Shown: positions 9,504 through 20,981 of the stretch, piece by piece | Position numbering within the stretch: position 1 is the first letter of the stretch | Layout of the letters: every line of letters begins with the position of its first letter | DNA from: Porogramme epimiltina | Lineage: Eukaryota; Basidiomycota; Agaricomycetes; Polyporales; Polyporaceae | Direction: 5' to 3' | Length of the DNA: 64,000 nucleotides | NCBI GenBank assembly: GCA_900155495.1 | Contig: FTLJ01000642.1 | Span: 1-64,000 of the forward strand | The notes under the pieces: model-generated | What the model saw: only the letters and a program-made list of their open reading frames with translations | What the model was told of the DNA's origin: nothing | Databases searched by the model: none | Made by a program: the position numbers and the translations under genes

Positions 9504-11689
9504 TCACTTCCCGTTAATCGTAGCCATGGAGTCCCGCCTCCCATGCACCGCCGTCCCATTCGCCGTTCCCTCCGTCTCCGGGGCTCGGTTGGGGTGTTCA
9601 GGGATCTTCGCAATCTCGGCCTTCGCTTCCTCCCATGCCTCCAAGTTCTGGCGCTCAACATCAGCCAGCGCGCTTACAAGACAGCAACCACGTCCGCGTA
9701 CCTTCTTGCACCAGTCCCGGTGGCTCCGCGCCATGCTGATTGCCATCTCCCGCAAATCAGCCACCTTCTGTCGCTGGAACCGGTCCAAGTCCGCCTGAAT
9801 CGTCGAGCTTGAGTACTTGAGGTCCTGCGCTGACAAGTGCAGCGCGTCCTCCAGCTACAACACAATACGCGTTGTCAGAACACGCTTTGCAGGCGTGGGT
9901 GCGAGCACATACCTGAGATATCGTCTCCCTCGTCTTCGTGATTGAATTCCGCCGCGCGGTCTCCGGGTCCACGTCCATCATGCCATGCAGCGTGTAGCTC
10001 AACGCGCTTAGGAACCCCATCCCGGGTGCTCTCCGACGCACCGGGCTTGGACCGGGGTGCGGCGGCAGGTACGCCGATTGCGATTCGTCCTGCCTTCGTG
10101 CCTCATTCTCATCTACCACCTGCTGCTCTCCGTCACCACCGTCGTCGCCCTGTGGGAGTGCTGGCTGGAAGCCGCTCGATCGCCCATTGCTCAGGGCCTC
10201 CTCTAGCCTCCGGGCCTCCCGCTCGCTCTTCTCCAGGTCCTCCAGTTGTTCTCGCTTCGCCTCGAGCGCTTCCTGCGTCATCTCGTTCTGGACGTGTTTC
10301 TGGTGCCGGTATTGCAGCAGTTTCTTAATGATGGACGCGAATTGCGCATACTCGTGCAGAGGTTCCGCCCAGTTCTGTTCGAACTCCTGTAGCTGTAAGC
10401 AGTCGCGTTAGTGTATCGAATAGGGCATCAATTTCGCGTGTAGTACACACCAGCTGAGTGGTCGACATATATGTCGCGTCGACGGCTTGCCCAGTCTTCT
10501 CAATGGCGGTCGACAGCTGGCCTGTTTCGTTCAAGCTAAATCCATTGAGCGTCGCGCCAAGCTCCGCGTGGTCCTGAGCCAGATCTGCACGGACATGAGA
10601 CACAATAACACCCCAATTGTGTGAACAACTTACCAGACCACCGCTTCATGGACCTCCTCGTCACCTTCTCCATGGGCCCGCTCAAATGTGCGGCGAACTT
10701 GTTCGTGAACACCTCCGAGTCCAGGAACCTCTGGTCTGGCTTCCGCAGTGGGTGCGCCGCGGAGGGGTTCGGCAGCGCCGCATACGCCGGAGACGCGTTC
10801 TGGTCCGTCGGGTTGTGCGACGGCGCCTTGAGGATGTTCTTCGGCAGCTGCGAAATCGGCGGCTGCTTCAGCAGCTCGGCCTATCGAACGTCCTCCAAGT
10901 CAGTACGCGCACACGAGAGAAGAGGGCGTGAAGAGGCGCACCCAGGACACCTCGCCGTCGAGGAACCTGTGAAACACATGCTCATTCGACAGAATGGGGT
11001 GGCGGGCGATGCGGTTCAGGAAAGTCTGCAGCATGCGCTTCCGCCTCGCGATCATCGCCGCATCCTCCTTTGCCTTTGCCTGCTTGACTGCATAGTCCCC
11101 GATCGTCTGCTTCGAGGGAATTGGGGGTATAATGAGGGTCGGGTAGAGCTTCACAAGGTTCGTGCGCAGGGACTCGAATTCCGAGTACCTGTGATGCGCC
11201 TCTGCGGTCTACGTGTCGCCGGTTGAGTTGTAATCCCGGCATACAAAGGCAGGACCGAACTCACTCCGGCTCGGATGACGTAGGTGATGTAAGGCGAGGA
11301 GGAGTTCACAGTCGTCTTCAAAGCATCTGTAATCTATGCACACACCAGACGACCAGAGACGTGTCAGAGCGCACAACAATCCAATTACAGCGGCCCAAGT
11401 GCCCAAGACGAACCAGAACCTCAACATCCTCGCCTGAATGCAGCCAATGGTCTCGCGCGCAGCAGTAGTCGTTCTTGAACGTCTGCGGCTGCCTGTGCGA
11501 TCCTGACGAGGGGAAAGTATTCCGCTTCGTCGGGGAGGTCGGGGAGGTCGGAGACAGCGTGCGCGCCGGCTGAACGTCGATTGTGGGGGACGAAGGGGTG
11601 CCGGCAAAGTCCAAACCAGAGGAGGAGCTTCCAGAGTGCAGACGCTCCGGCTCGTTCTCAAAAGGGTTCTCGTCTTCGAATGCTTCCAT
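9504..11689 (-). CDS. SNX41: Sorting nexin SNX41/ATG20 family (PX-BAR)
   Basis: Eight exons: 11689-11414, 11333-11265, 11208-10942, 10880-10634, 10584-10451, 10392-9913, 9854-9702 and 9647-9504; 589 residues, every junction in phase. The N-terminus has the family's acidic MEAFEDENPFENEPE start and a conserved ARDHWLHSGEDVEVLITDA block running into the PX domain. The PX domain (about residues 85-215) shows RYSEFESLR, PPIPSKQ and RKRMLQTFLNRIARHP, the phosphatidylinositol-3-phosphate-binding core. The rest is a BAR-type coiled coil with a disordered insert near residues 330-390. It ends with the conserved NLEAWEEAKAEI helix. The family works with SNX4 in endosome-to-Golgi retrieval and selective autophagy. 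The last intron (9701-9648, 54 nt) is a multiple of three and has no stop. Confidence 0.92.
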
Positions 11690-12223
11690 GGGACGACAAT
11701 ATAGCGAGCACTGAGTACGAAAGTCGAGGCCGAGAAAGGGGTGTGAGAGTGGCAGGAACCAGGAGCGGGGAGACGATGGTGACGACCTTGGCCGGAAGGC
11801 TCGTCCCTGGCTCCGCATCCGGCCACCCGGGCGTCTCCCCGCTTATCCTCTATTAATGTCCGGACTACTTGGCTGACAAGTCCGTATTTATACTCCCAGA
11901 TACCCGCCTTGCATCACCCACAGCATCCTCGTGGCTATGTATGAGGAAGAGAAACACGGCAGGTTCGTCTTTAACGGCAATAGCTACTCGACAAGATTGG
12001 TACACTATACGAGAGTAAGGGATAAGTTACATACGTATATTTCACGAGGGAAAGGCAACACTGCTCATTGCGCGGCATGCAACATTCCGGACGTCAAGAT
12101 GAATGCGAACTCTCCGACAAAACAGTGATGCAAACAAAGGGAGGTAGACAGCAAGGCGACAAAAAGGTACAAATACACGAAACGCGGCTAGTTATAACCT
12201 TAGAAGCCTGTCTAACTATTCAC
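11690..12223. promoter_or_regulatory. Promoter of the sorting nexin gene; 3' end of TF-1
   Basis: Spacer between two minus-strand genes. The part near 11900-12180 is A+T-richer, as expected for the 3' UTR of TF-1. No defined element is recognised. Confidence 0.45.
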
Positions 12224-15200
12224 TCACTGCATCCCCATCTGCGCGACAAAGTCCTGCCATGCCGTCTGCATGCTCGTCTCGGGCGAGTACCTCCCTCCTC
12301 CTGCCGAATACTCCCCGTCCATCGGGACCGGTGACGGCAGGAACATGTCCGCTCCGGCCCCGCCACTTCCGACGTGCCCATAGTCGAACACGGGGAAGTA
12401 CTGAGGGAACATCGGATTCAGGCCCTCCATCTGGAGCCCAGGTAGCTGTTGTGCCTGCTGCTGGTGTTGTTGATGCTGCACTTGTTGCTGTTGGTACGCG
12501 TCGGGACCGACAAACGACGTTGAAATGGGCTGGAGATTGTGCATGTTCTGCGGCGGCTGGGGTTGGTAGTGCGTCGGTGATACCTGGGTGCCATTCATGC
12601 CAGGTTGCGTTGACGGGCCTGCCTGGCCAGGCCCGGCGCCCATGGGACCAGGGGGGCCATTCGGCGGTGACGGCACGAATGTGCGCAAGTACTGGAGAAC
12701 GTACGGATGCACCGGCTGGTCTTCCTGCTTGCCGAGCGGTAGGGGGACGATCGGGTTCAGTGATGTGGGCGAGCGGTCCGTGATCTGCGGAGACATCGAC
12801 TTCTCCTTCTGCGCCACCAAACGGGTCCGGCCTCCCAAAGTACTCAGCTCGTCGTTGTCATCCGCCGGTGTCGTCGGCTCTGAAAGGGTACCTGCTCTAG
12901 ACGGCGGCGTGTTCCGGTATTGCGACAGGCTCATATGGGCCTTCTCCCTCAATCGAAGCATGATGCTCTGCAGATGAATCGTGTCAGTATGTCGTCCAGG
13001 CGACTTTACTGATGATCACGTACCAAGACTTTCTCCGCATGGAAGAATTTAGCTGTTTTCGCAAAGAGGTCGCAGGCAGAGTCCAGTTGCACAAGCGCAG
13101 AAGGAGCGAGACTCATTGACGGACAGCGCGTAACGATAGAGCCAAGAATGATCTGCATCCGGAGGACGTTAGAGACACAAGGCATTCGTAGAGGATCGGA
13201 TAACTCACAGAGCACGAGAAAAGGTGCGTCCACAAGAACCACATACGCTCCGTCAGTTCCTTGAGCTGCGAATGGATGTTACGAACGAGCGCAACCAAGG
13301 AACCCGCACTGCGGTAGGCCGCGATAAACGACCCGCCGTAAGGGCTCCCCAAAGGGTCCTTGGGGTGATCGCTTATAGCCCGAGCGAAGAACCCGCGGTG
13401 CATGTATAGCAGATCTAAGATTTATGTTAGATATGATCGAAAGTGGAGACACGAAGAAGATGGCCTACGGGACTCTCGAACAGCAAGAACGACATGGCGC
13501 TGCAGGATCAAAGGTACACTCTCGTAGTAGTTTCCGACCCTGGACTCGGAATTCCCGAAGCCGGCAATCTGCAGGGAAGCTGGGACGGCAAAGCCCCGTA
13601 GTTTACGATCCAGTTGCAGGACGGTGCTGTAAGTTGGCGTCTTTGCTCCAAATGCCTGGTCGTATACCAGATTCATGCACTCTGAAGTAAACCTGTGTTT
13701 CCACCAATGGACTAAGTTGGAAAAGAGTCAGAGAGGTACAAGATATTACGAAACCACATAACGCACAGGTATCTTCATTGCACGGATCCTCAATATGTGG
13801 CTTCTTGCAGTCGATGTGCACCAGCGTAAATGACGGGGGCCTTCCGAGCGTGAATGACTAGACGCGCTACATCAGGCATGGTCACACGGGTAACAAATCA
13901 ACCACATACCTGCAACAAGTCATACGAGTAAAGCTCCCAGAAACTCTCTCGGCGCCTCTGAATCTCTGCCTGGTCCACCTTCCACCGTCCCGCATCTCGG
14001 TCTGGGGAACAAATTAGTCACCGGCCGGGAGAAAATCGGTATAAATCGCCCGATACTTACGAAGTCCCATCTGATTCGGGCGGTGTTGCCGTTAGCCACC
14101 ACACAGGCATGCGTCATCGAAGGGCAATTACTTACGCTTACGCCCAATTTGACGGCAAGCCCCATGAACGCCCACCTCGAGCCGACACCACTGCCGTGAC
14201 GCTCGCTCAGGAACAGGTAGAACGCCATCAGATACTGTCCAGAGCGAGAGATGAGAGCACGCCCGGGCACTAATGTGGCATTGGGCTTACCAAGGTCTGC
14301 ACGGCAGCCAAGGTAGGCTCTTCGAAAATAGGGCTCTGGAATAGGGCGGCTCTAGCCAAATGGTGATACTTCTCCGCCTCGATGTTGTAAGCCGGACGGG
14401 CGATGTCCATCAAGCTACCGATGGCAAGAACCATGAACATGAGCGCCAGTTGATGCGACATGAGCGGATCGTCCATCTGTGGGGTAGCGTTTGGGTTGTA
14501 AAACTGGCTGAAAGTGGTCTCGTTGAACTGAGCCACTGAGACCGGGTTGTACCTGATCGCTATGTGAGATCGGATGAGCAGTGCGGTGCAGACGAAACTC
14601 ACATCCAGGCGGCGTGTTGATAATAGATGTTGCGAAGCTCGGTTGCTTCGTCCATGGGAGGCAGATACCAGAACAAACTGCGCAAGCGCTCTATGCGCAT
14701 CGTCTCGGCATCGAGGGTGAGGGGGAGGTTGGGAGCAATAGGGAAGAGGCCGCTGAGGGCGAGTACTTCTGGGGACAGAAGTTTTCGGAGGTTGGAGAGT
14801 CGTTGATCCCTGTCGTCATCTTTGTTGTCCTCGTTCTAGTGGTAAACGGAAGTGTAAGCCCAAGAAACACCCATGTGTGCGACGCGGCTGACCGTGAGGA
14901 AGTACTAGACACCAAACGGAGATCAGAGTTGCGGAAAAAATCAGAGTAAATACGACGAGCGCACCCAGGAACTTGTAGCCTGGCCAAAATAGCTTGTTTT
15001 GCCGGTGTCGCTGATTGATAACGAACCGAAGGAGTCGACAACGTCGACACCGGGCTCGTCCGAGGTACCGTTCGCGGCGCCAGTGTTGATGAGGTTCTCG
15101 CGTTGGATGGGAGCTTTTATTCGGAGTAGATCTTCTGAGAGTAGGGGATGGGCATCCATCGAGTGAAGGGCATGTGAAGTGCGGAGGGCATCTTCAAGTT

Positions 15201-15682
15201 CGCGTACGCGGTTGGCGAGTTGGTTGATCTTCTCGTGGAGGTCCTGTGTTGAGGCGAGGACAAACCTGGGTGCGCTAAGTGAGATTGGGGTAAGAGGCAG
15301 GACCGGGGAGAGGAGAGATGCTCACCGATTGCCCTTGCCGGTGGTAAGCGATCCTATACGGGGGTAGGCCGACGGAATGCGGAGAGTGATCAATGGGCAG
15401 GCGGGGGAGGGAAAGGAGGAAGCATACCGTCTGGGCAGATAGCGGCGCAGCCTCTCTTTACACAGGAGCCGCAGGGGATGGCACGGTCACAACGGAGCTT
15501 GAGTCTGGGGGAGAGCGGGGAGTCGGGATGGGGTCGGGGTGGGGTAGACGCCGAGGATGAACGTACCTGCGACATTCGGCGCAGGAGAGACGGGTGGCGC
15601 CGCGTTTGCGCTTCTTCTCGCCGCCTGTGGGGTCCTTTGGAGAGAGGTCAGGGCCGGGGAGAGAGATGTCTTGGGAGGACAT
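12224..15682 (-). CDS. Fungal Zn2Cys6 transcription factor TF-1, with a one-base frameshift
   Basis: Exons: 15682-15567, 15504-15428, 15353-15326, 15265-14965, 14904-14893 (12 nt), 14835-14603, 14552-14291, 14234-14136, 14070-14061 (10 nt), 14002-13910, 13857-13767, 13711-13469, 13414-13209, 13152-13024 and 12967-12224. The zinc cluster (SCAECRRLKLRCDRAIPC, then CVKRGCAAIC) is followed by a coiled coil (LHEKINQLANRVRELEDAL). A Fungal_trans-type middle domain has GLHRDAGRW and FTLGRPPSF. The tail is Gln-rich. It parallels TF-2 exon by exon, with identical lengths for five exons. In exon 14002-13910 a TTT run at 13980-13982 makes the exon 93 nt instead of 92. This shifts the frame after the GRW motif and gives a stop at 13922-13920. 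Everything downstream is intact in the other frame, so this is a sequence error, a very recent lesion, or tolerated by alternative splicing. Target genes are unknown. Confidence 0.85.
12437..12498 (-). repeat. CAG/CAA-type repeat coding a Gln/His tract in TF-1
   Basis: Imperfect Gln codon run coding QQQQVQHQQHQQQAQQ within the C-terminal activation-type region of TF-1. Confidence 0.7.
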
Positions 15683-16754
15683 GGGTGTGGATGGAGGGAG
15701 AGAAGCGGGAGCGATTGGGAGTCGGGAGAGAAGGAAGGAGAAGACGCGGCTCTGGCCTGGCTCCTCCCATTGCCCAACTATGGCACTCGCAACCCACCCA
15801 TCCCTCTCATCGGCTCCCTCCACGGCCCATCGTCCAGCGCCACCCCGTCCCAGCGCCCGTGTGCCCCTCCCGCTCCATCTACCCGACGCAGCGACGCCCC
15901 TCTAGGGCCCCCGCCCGGCGACAGGCCACCCGCGCGGCCCTCGAGTCTTCTCCCCGGTCCGCCTCGCCTCGCCCTCCCCCGCCGCCGCCGTCCCCTGCCA
16001 GTGCCCCAGCTCCGGTCACCCAGGCGTCTTACCGTCCGGCCTCCTCATCGGGCCCATCCGGTGTACCTGCACGCCCACGAGGCCATCGTCATCCTCGCCC
16101 CGCGCCACCCGCCGAGGCCGCGTCGACGAACCCGGCAGCTGCCCCCACATACCAGGCCCCCGTCCGCACCGTCTGTCCCCGCCCGCGCAGACAGCCCAGC
16201 TCGTTCAATCAATCCTCGACCGTCGCCGCTGATGGATCTCCGCTCGCACCCGGCTCTCTACCCCCCGACCCGCCTCTTTTTGATCACTTCTTTGCGCGCG
16301 TCGTCCGGGCGCTGTGCACGTCTTCCACTCCGTCCTCGAGTGCACCCGGCCCTCTCTACACCGCATCGCTTGCGGTCCTGCCTCTCAATTCGGCAACCAT
16401 AACCCGGACACTCGGCCCGTCCGCCCTTTCCGAAGCGCCCGCCTGCTAATTTTCACGGCTGCCCGTCCGCGACTGTCCCCGCTCGTCTTCTTTTCTCTCG
16501 TCCACCACCACTCTCTCCGGCCTCCAGGTTCCAGGTGAGCCTTCCTTCGCGAGCACGCTTCCAAGGATGAGCCTTCTAGATGACGAGTCTGAAATGTTGT
16601 GAACGAGCTTCTCCGCCGCAACTGTCCTTGACGATTCCTCATAAATTTATACCATTCATGCTTTTCTGAACCCTCTCTCTCTCCTCGCCTCCCCCCCTCG
16701 CTCTTCTTGCTCACCCTTGTCCTTCTTCTAGCAGCCCGTACTCCACCGCTCGAA
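15683..16754. promoter_or_regulatory. Divergent promoter between TF-1 and TSR4
   Basis: About 1.07 kb between two genes transcribed away from each other. The plus strand from about 15780 to 16540 is strongly C+T-rich with few purines. That creates long open frames in several phases without gene-like content. Such pyrimidine tracts are common in filamentous-fungal promoters. A TATAAA-like string is not obvious near either start. Confidence 0.55.
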
Positions 16755-18451
16755 ATGCCGCCGCCGGCTGATGTCGACGATGCCTGGTCGGACTCGGACG
16801 ATGAGATGGAAGCCGATGTGGAGACTGCCGTCCAGCTGGGCATCCCGGATGGGCCGCTTCTCTCCTCCGCAGACATCTTAGACCCCGCTGTATCGCGAAT
16901 AGGTGGTCATCCAGTACGATGCCCCTTCGCCTCTTTATGTACTTCCTGTATTGATATCCCTCCGCTCCAATCCATACTCCCCCCGACTGCCTTCCACCTG
17001 CATAGGCCTTCATGTCTGCATCCCACCCCCCACCGGAGAGCGCGGGCTGCAAAATCTGTGCCCAGCCAATGGAGCTCCTCATCCAAATCTGGTGCCCCCT
17101 AGAGGACAGCCCGAATGACCGTTCGCTGTTCGTGTGGGCGTGTGCCAACGGCTCCTGTCAACGCAAGGAAGGGAGGTGTGTGCTGGCGACGATTCGCCCG
17201 ATGCCAGCGGAACATGTCTCGCTGATTGCACCACTCGCAGCATTCGCGCGTGGCGGGAGCTGAGATTCAACAAAAAATACGCAGAGAAGCTCGAGAAACA
17301 GCTCGCGCGACGGAAGGAAAAGGAAGCCGAACAGGCCAGGGCTGCCGCTGCAGCCGCAGCCAAGAAGGCTCAGCCGAAGAGCAACCCCTTTGCGGTACGC
17401 ACCTCCTCTTCGAAGCTGCGCCGTCCCGCACGCTCAGTGCACTTCCCTATAGCTCGGTGCTGGCTCTGGTCCGAACCCCTTCGGACTCGGGTCACAGATC
17501 TTTGGTGGTCTGCCTGCCCAAACTGGGCCCGACGAGCCCGACCCAGAGGCCACGCCCGCTGTGCCCAACGGATCCCCGCCTGTTTCAGTCCAGTCCGACA
17601 GCGAAGAAGATGAAGATGAAGACGGTGGCGACGGGGATCACGACGGGGATGACGATGACGACCTCGCAGCCGCTGTGCAGGCGGCTTCGCTCAACGATTC
17701 GCCGTGGAAACAGGCCCCCGCATATTCGCCGCTTTACCTCTCGACAGTCTCCGAATACGTTCCTCCCCCGCCCAAACTCAAGGTGCCTTCTGGCGCAGCC
17801 GCCGAGACCGACGACGACAAGGGTGGCAAAGATAAGGGTGGCGGCTGGACGCTGGAAGGCTACGAGAACTCGATGGACGTAGACCACGCCTTCGAGCGAT
17901 TTAGCAAGCGCGTGTCTTTCGAAGGCGAGCAATGCCTTCGGTGCGTCCACAAATAACCTCCCACCGTCCGCCAGCCTCACCCTCGTCGCGTTCACTCCGC
18001 CAGGTACGAGCTGCGCGGGACCCCCCTCCCGTTCGCAAGCGACAAGGTCTTTGACGCCCTCTTCCCTGTCCCGCCTGCCCCGCCCCTTCCTGTCACCAAG
18101 CCTGACTTCATGGTGACGCCCCCGCGCAAGCGCACTTACGCGCCCGAAGTGCTCCCTGCGTGCCCTCACTGCCGTGCGCAGCGCGTGTTCGAGTGCCAGC
18201 TGATGCCGAACCTCATCAACGTGCTCAAGCCGCAGTCGCCTTCTTCCCGCGAAAGCCAGGGTCAAAAGAAGCAGACGGATGAGGAGCGGCGTGCCGAGGT
18301 CCTCCGGGCACTCAGGGGCAAGGACGGTGCGGGAAGGCACGGGATGGAGTGGGGGACGTGCATGATCTTCTCGTGCGAGAAGGACTGTGCTGCTGCAGGC
18401 CAGCCGGGAACGTGGCGGGAGGAGCATGTGCTCGTTCAGTGGGACGAGTAA
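16755..18451 (+). CDS. TSR4: TSR4/PDCD2-family ribosome biogenesis protein
   Basis: Five exons: 16755-16913, 17006-17175, 17241-17394, 17453-17940 and 18004-18451; 472 residues, all in phase. The N-terminal part has SRIGGHPAFM and paired cysteines around CKICAQPMELLIQIWCP and ACANGSCQRKEGSIRAW. This is the PDCD2 N-terminal zinc-binding fold. A Lys/Glu/Ala-rich helix and an acidic stretch follow. The C-terminal PDCD2_C domain carries PACPHCRAQRVFECQLMPNL and ends CMIFSCEKDC. Yeast Tsr4 is a dedicated chaperone of ribosomal protein Rps2 and is needed for 20S pre-rRNA processing, so the same role in the cytoplasm is expected. Start ATG at 16755 begins MPPPADVDDAWSDSDDE, the usual acidic opening of the family. 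Confidence 0.92.
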
Positions 18452-19216
18452 CCACCCTTTGGCGTCGGTGAGGCGCACCGCGTCCCCTCTCTGCCAGCTG
18501 TAGCCACTAGGACACGCATGTATGACCAGGCCAATGTATCACATAATAGCAGCACCCCATTGTCAGACCAACGTCGGCATGTATGCGTTCCATTTCAAGC
18601 AATATCACCTCCTAGATCATGAATCGGACAACGTTGGCAGATAGAGAAGTGTTGTCTCCAAAATGGTCCTTCCGTGAGACATGTTGCTGAGGTTGCAACG
18701 CTATGGACTCAATGGCCACGCCTTTCGATGAAGCTTCCTCTGGTGCGCTCACGTAATGGACCTGTCCTCGCAATAGCCTGCATGGATCATACAGCTCCAC
18801 CGCCCCAGTGAACTTGGGGGTCGGCAGTATGCAAACGGTAGGAGCTGTCACATAGGAGCAACGCTACCACCGCACCGTCCTAGAGACTATTAATTGTGCC
18901 AGGCTAGCAGCGGTGACCATCGGACACACTCAAAAGAATAGCACATTGTTGGGCGTGGCTGCCTTGCGGATGGGTAGAGTGTGTGGTAAACAAACTCAAA
19001 CCGAGGTGTAGGCGGAGATGGCAACAGGCTGGAACAGGTGGTGCACCGCCTGGGACTGGTCGGATGGAGATGCACAGTTGCCGGCACCGCGCTACAATAG
19101 CCTCCTTCGCTCTTCCTTATCCCCTTTCCCCCGCAGCTTGCTTCGCTACAACATACCCTCCATCTTTCTCTTCCCGCCACGCCCTAACACTGACCTGCTT
19201 TGGACTGCGATTTACC
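18452..19216. promoter_or_regulatory. Intergenic: TSR4 3' end and promoter of the PH protein
   Basis: Same-strand spacer of 765 bases with no gene found. The last 100 bases before 19217 are C+T-rich, as in other promoters in the window. A frame open upstream from 18983 is in phase with the next gene but lacks conserved or gene-like sequence, so I did not extend the start. Confidence 0.5.
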
Positions 19217-20565
19217 ATGTCCGCAAAGAAACTACGCTCAAAGCTCGATCTCAAGTTTATGCGCCCCCTCGCGCGGCCCTCGACGGCTCCCCGCTCTCCA
19301 GGTATCTCAGCAGATTTCAGCGAGAAGATGTTCCGCCGTCACGAAACCAACCCGACCGTCATCCATGTCGACGCGCAATCGCCACCGCCCCCGCCTCCAC
19401 CCAAAGACAAGTCCAGCAAGCACTACTCGCTCTACAACCCCACCGGCAGCAACTGGGACGACGTCCGCTACGCCGTCCTTGCGTCCCCTACGTCCGACTC
19501 CGATCTCGACGACAGCCCAGTGCGAACACCCCCCACACGTTCCAAGACAACTCCCCTCCCCGGCGCTCCCTCCAGTTCACCACCCGCCCCACCAAAGTCT
19601 ACCCACACCCGCGCAGCCACGTCCCGCATTCCGGTCGCATCAGGGCGCGTCATGTCCCCCACACGCCAGCGTCGGACGGTTTCCAGTCCCGAAGAGACAG
19701 AGCTACGCCGGCGTGAGGCGCAGCGGCTCAAGGAGCTCGAGGAGCGGGAGGCCGTGCGGGAGGAAGCGGAGCGCCAGGCGCGCCTGAAGCGCGAGAAGGA
19801 GCAGATGCTCGAGCAGGCTGCGCACGAGGAGGCCACCCGCAAGGCCGCGCTCGAGCAGGAGCTGCGGCGCGCAGCGGAGGAGCGGCGGAAGCGCGAGGCG
19901 ATCGAGCAGGAGGCGGAGGCCCTCGCGGCGATGGTCGCGGCGGAGCGCAAGCGGCAGGAGCGCGAGAGGCGGCGGCTCGAGGCGCAGAAGCTGCAGCGGA
20001 TGCGCCAGGACATCCAGGAGCAGCGCCGCGCTCAGGAAGAAGAGCGGCGGAGCTGGCGCGAGCGCGTCGCGATGGAGCGCAAGGAGCTCGCGTGGCGGTT
20101 GGAGACACAGAAGACGAAGAATTCGCGGGGTCTTACTGTCCTCTTGACGGGCTGGGTTACCGTCCAGAGCGAAGATTTCCTGTCGTACAAGAGGCGTTTC
20201 TTCCACCTCCGGGAGGATGCGTTCATTCTTTTCAAGGACGCGGAGGCAAGTTAATATTCATTTCGGGAAGGATCCGGTTGCTCATGGACATGATTTAGGA
20301 CGACATGAAACCACTTGAATCTATCCCTCTGTCGAAGATCCGGAGGATCCGTGAGTGGCAGGACGGGTTTGAGGATTTACAGTCAATCCCGCACTCTTTC
20401 GCGCTGGAGCTACAAGGTGTACGCGACGCGTGGAGTATGTTCACGGACTCGAGCGACGATAAGGTAAGAGAAGGACGAGGGTTCGGTAGCATTTGACTTT
20501 GCTCACACCTTCATTTGCAGGAGAATCTCCTCGCGCTTCTTAGCAGCAGGCTGGCCACGCGCTGA
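19217..20565 (+). CDS. Coiled-coil protein with C-terminal PH domain
   Basis: Three exons: 19217-20245, 20299-20463 and 20521-20565; 412 residues. Residues 1-150 are Ser/Pro-rich with a proline run and a likely N-terminal basic stretch (MSAKKLRSKLDLKFMRPLA). Residues about 165-300 are an almost unbroken Arg/Glu-rich helix (RREAQRLKELEEREAVREEA and so on). A PH fold follows, starting LTGWVTVQSEDFLSYKRRF and ending HSFALELQGVRDAWSMF. The first intron uses a GC donor (GAG|GCAAGT at 20246): no GT donor keeps the PH frame, and the GC junction joins DAE to DDMKPLESIP in phase. PH domains bind phosphoinositides or proteins at membranes. I do not recognise the family further. Confidence 0.85.
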
Positions 20566-20981
20566 GGACGTCCTGCGATCGAGATGTTATGACCTGCCAT
20601 GCCTTTCATTTCACGCATATCTAGAGGAGCGTTGTGACCTGGTGTGCTCATAGTGTTGTATCTGCTCTCGGTGTCCAATACAGGGCAGTTATCGTGCACC
20701 ATGTATCTGTAGGTAGTACTCTGTAAAGCATACCCTCTAGTCGGATTATGGATACCATATCAGCATATTTTTATGTCCCACTACTACCAATGTACAAGCA
20801 AGCGCTCACTCTGTGTGAGTGCGTCACTGTTCTTGACGCCACCGCGGCGCAGTGTACGGCGTCCCCGGTTTCTTTGCCGCTACCACCTGCGCACGCCTAC
20901 ATCAGCCGGCCATTCTCGTCCTGACACGGGTTCGATCTTGATTCTATCCTCTTCTAGAGCTGCGACATTCTGTCCAACAGT
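20566..20981. promoter_or_regulatory. Intergenic: promoter of the PQ-loop gene
   Basis: Same-strand spacer of 416 bases. No defined motif or RNA gene is recognised. Confidence 0.45.

Noticed and set aside
15478..16449. 323-codon open frame on the plus strand between TF-1 and TSR4
   Set aside because: It overlaps the TF-1 zinc-cluster exons on the other strand and then runs through a C+T-rich promoter, giving Pro/Ser/Arg-rich nonsense in several frames at once.
17585..18478. 297-codon open frame antisense to TSR4
   Set aside because: A mirror of the conserved PDCD2-type exons; no independent conservation or splice logic.
18983..19216. N-terminal extension of the coiled-coil/PH protein
   Set aside because: The frame is open upstream of 19217 but the sequence is promoter-like (C+T-rich) and not protein-like. 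MSAKKLRSKL at 19217 is the better start.
20927..20945. tRNA B-box-like GGGTTCGATC string
   Set aside because: No matching acceptor stem, anticodon arm or A box nearby.
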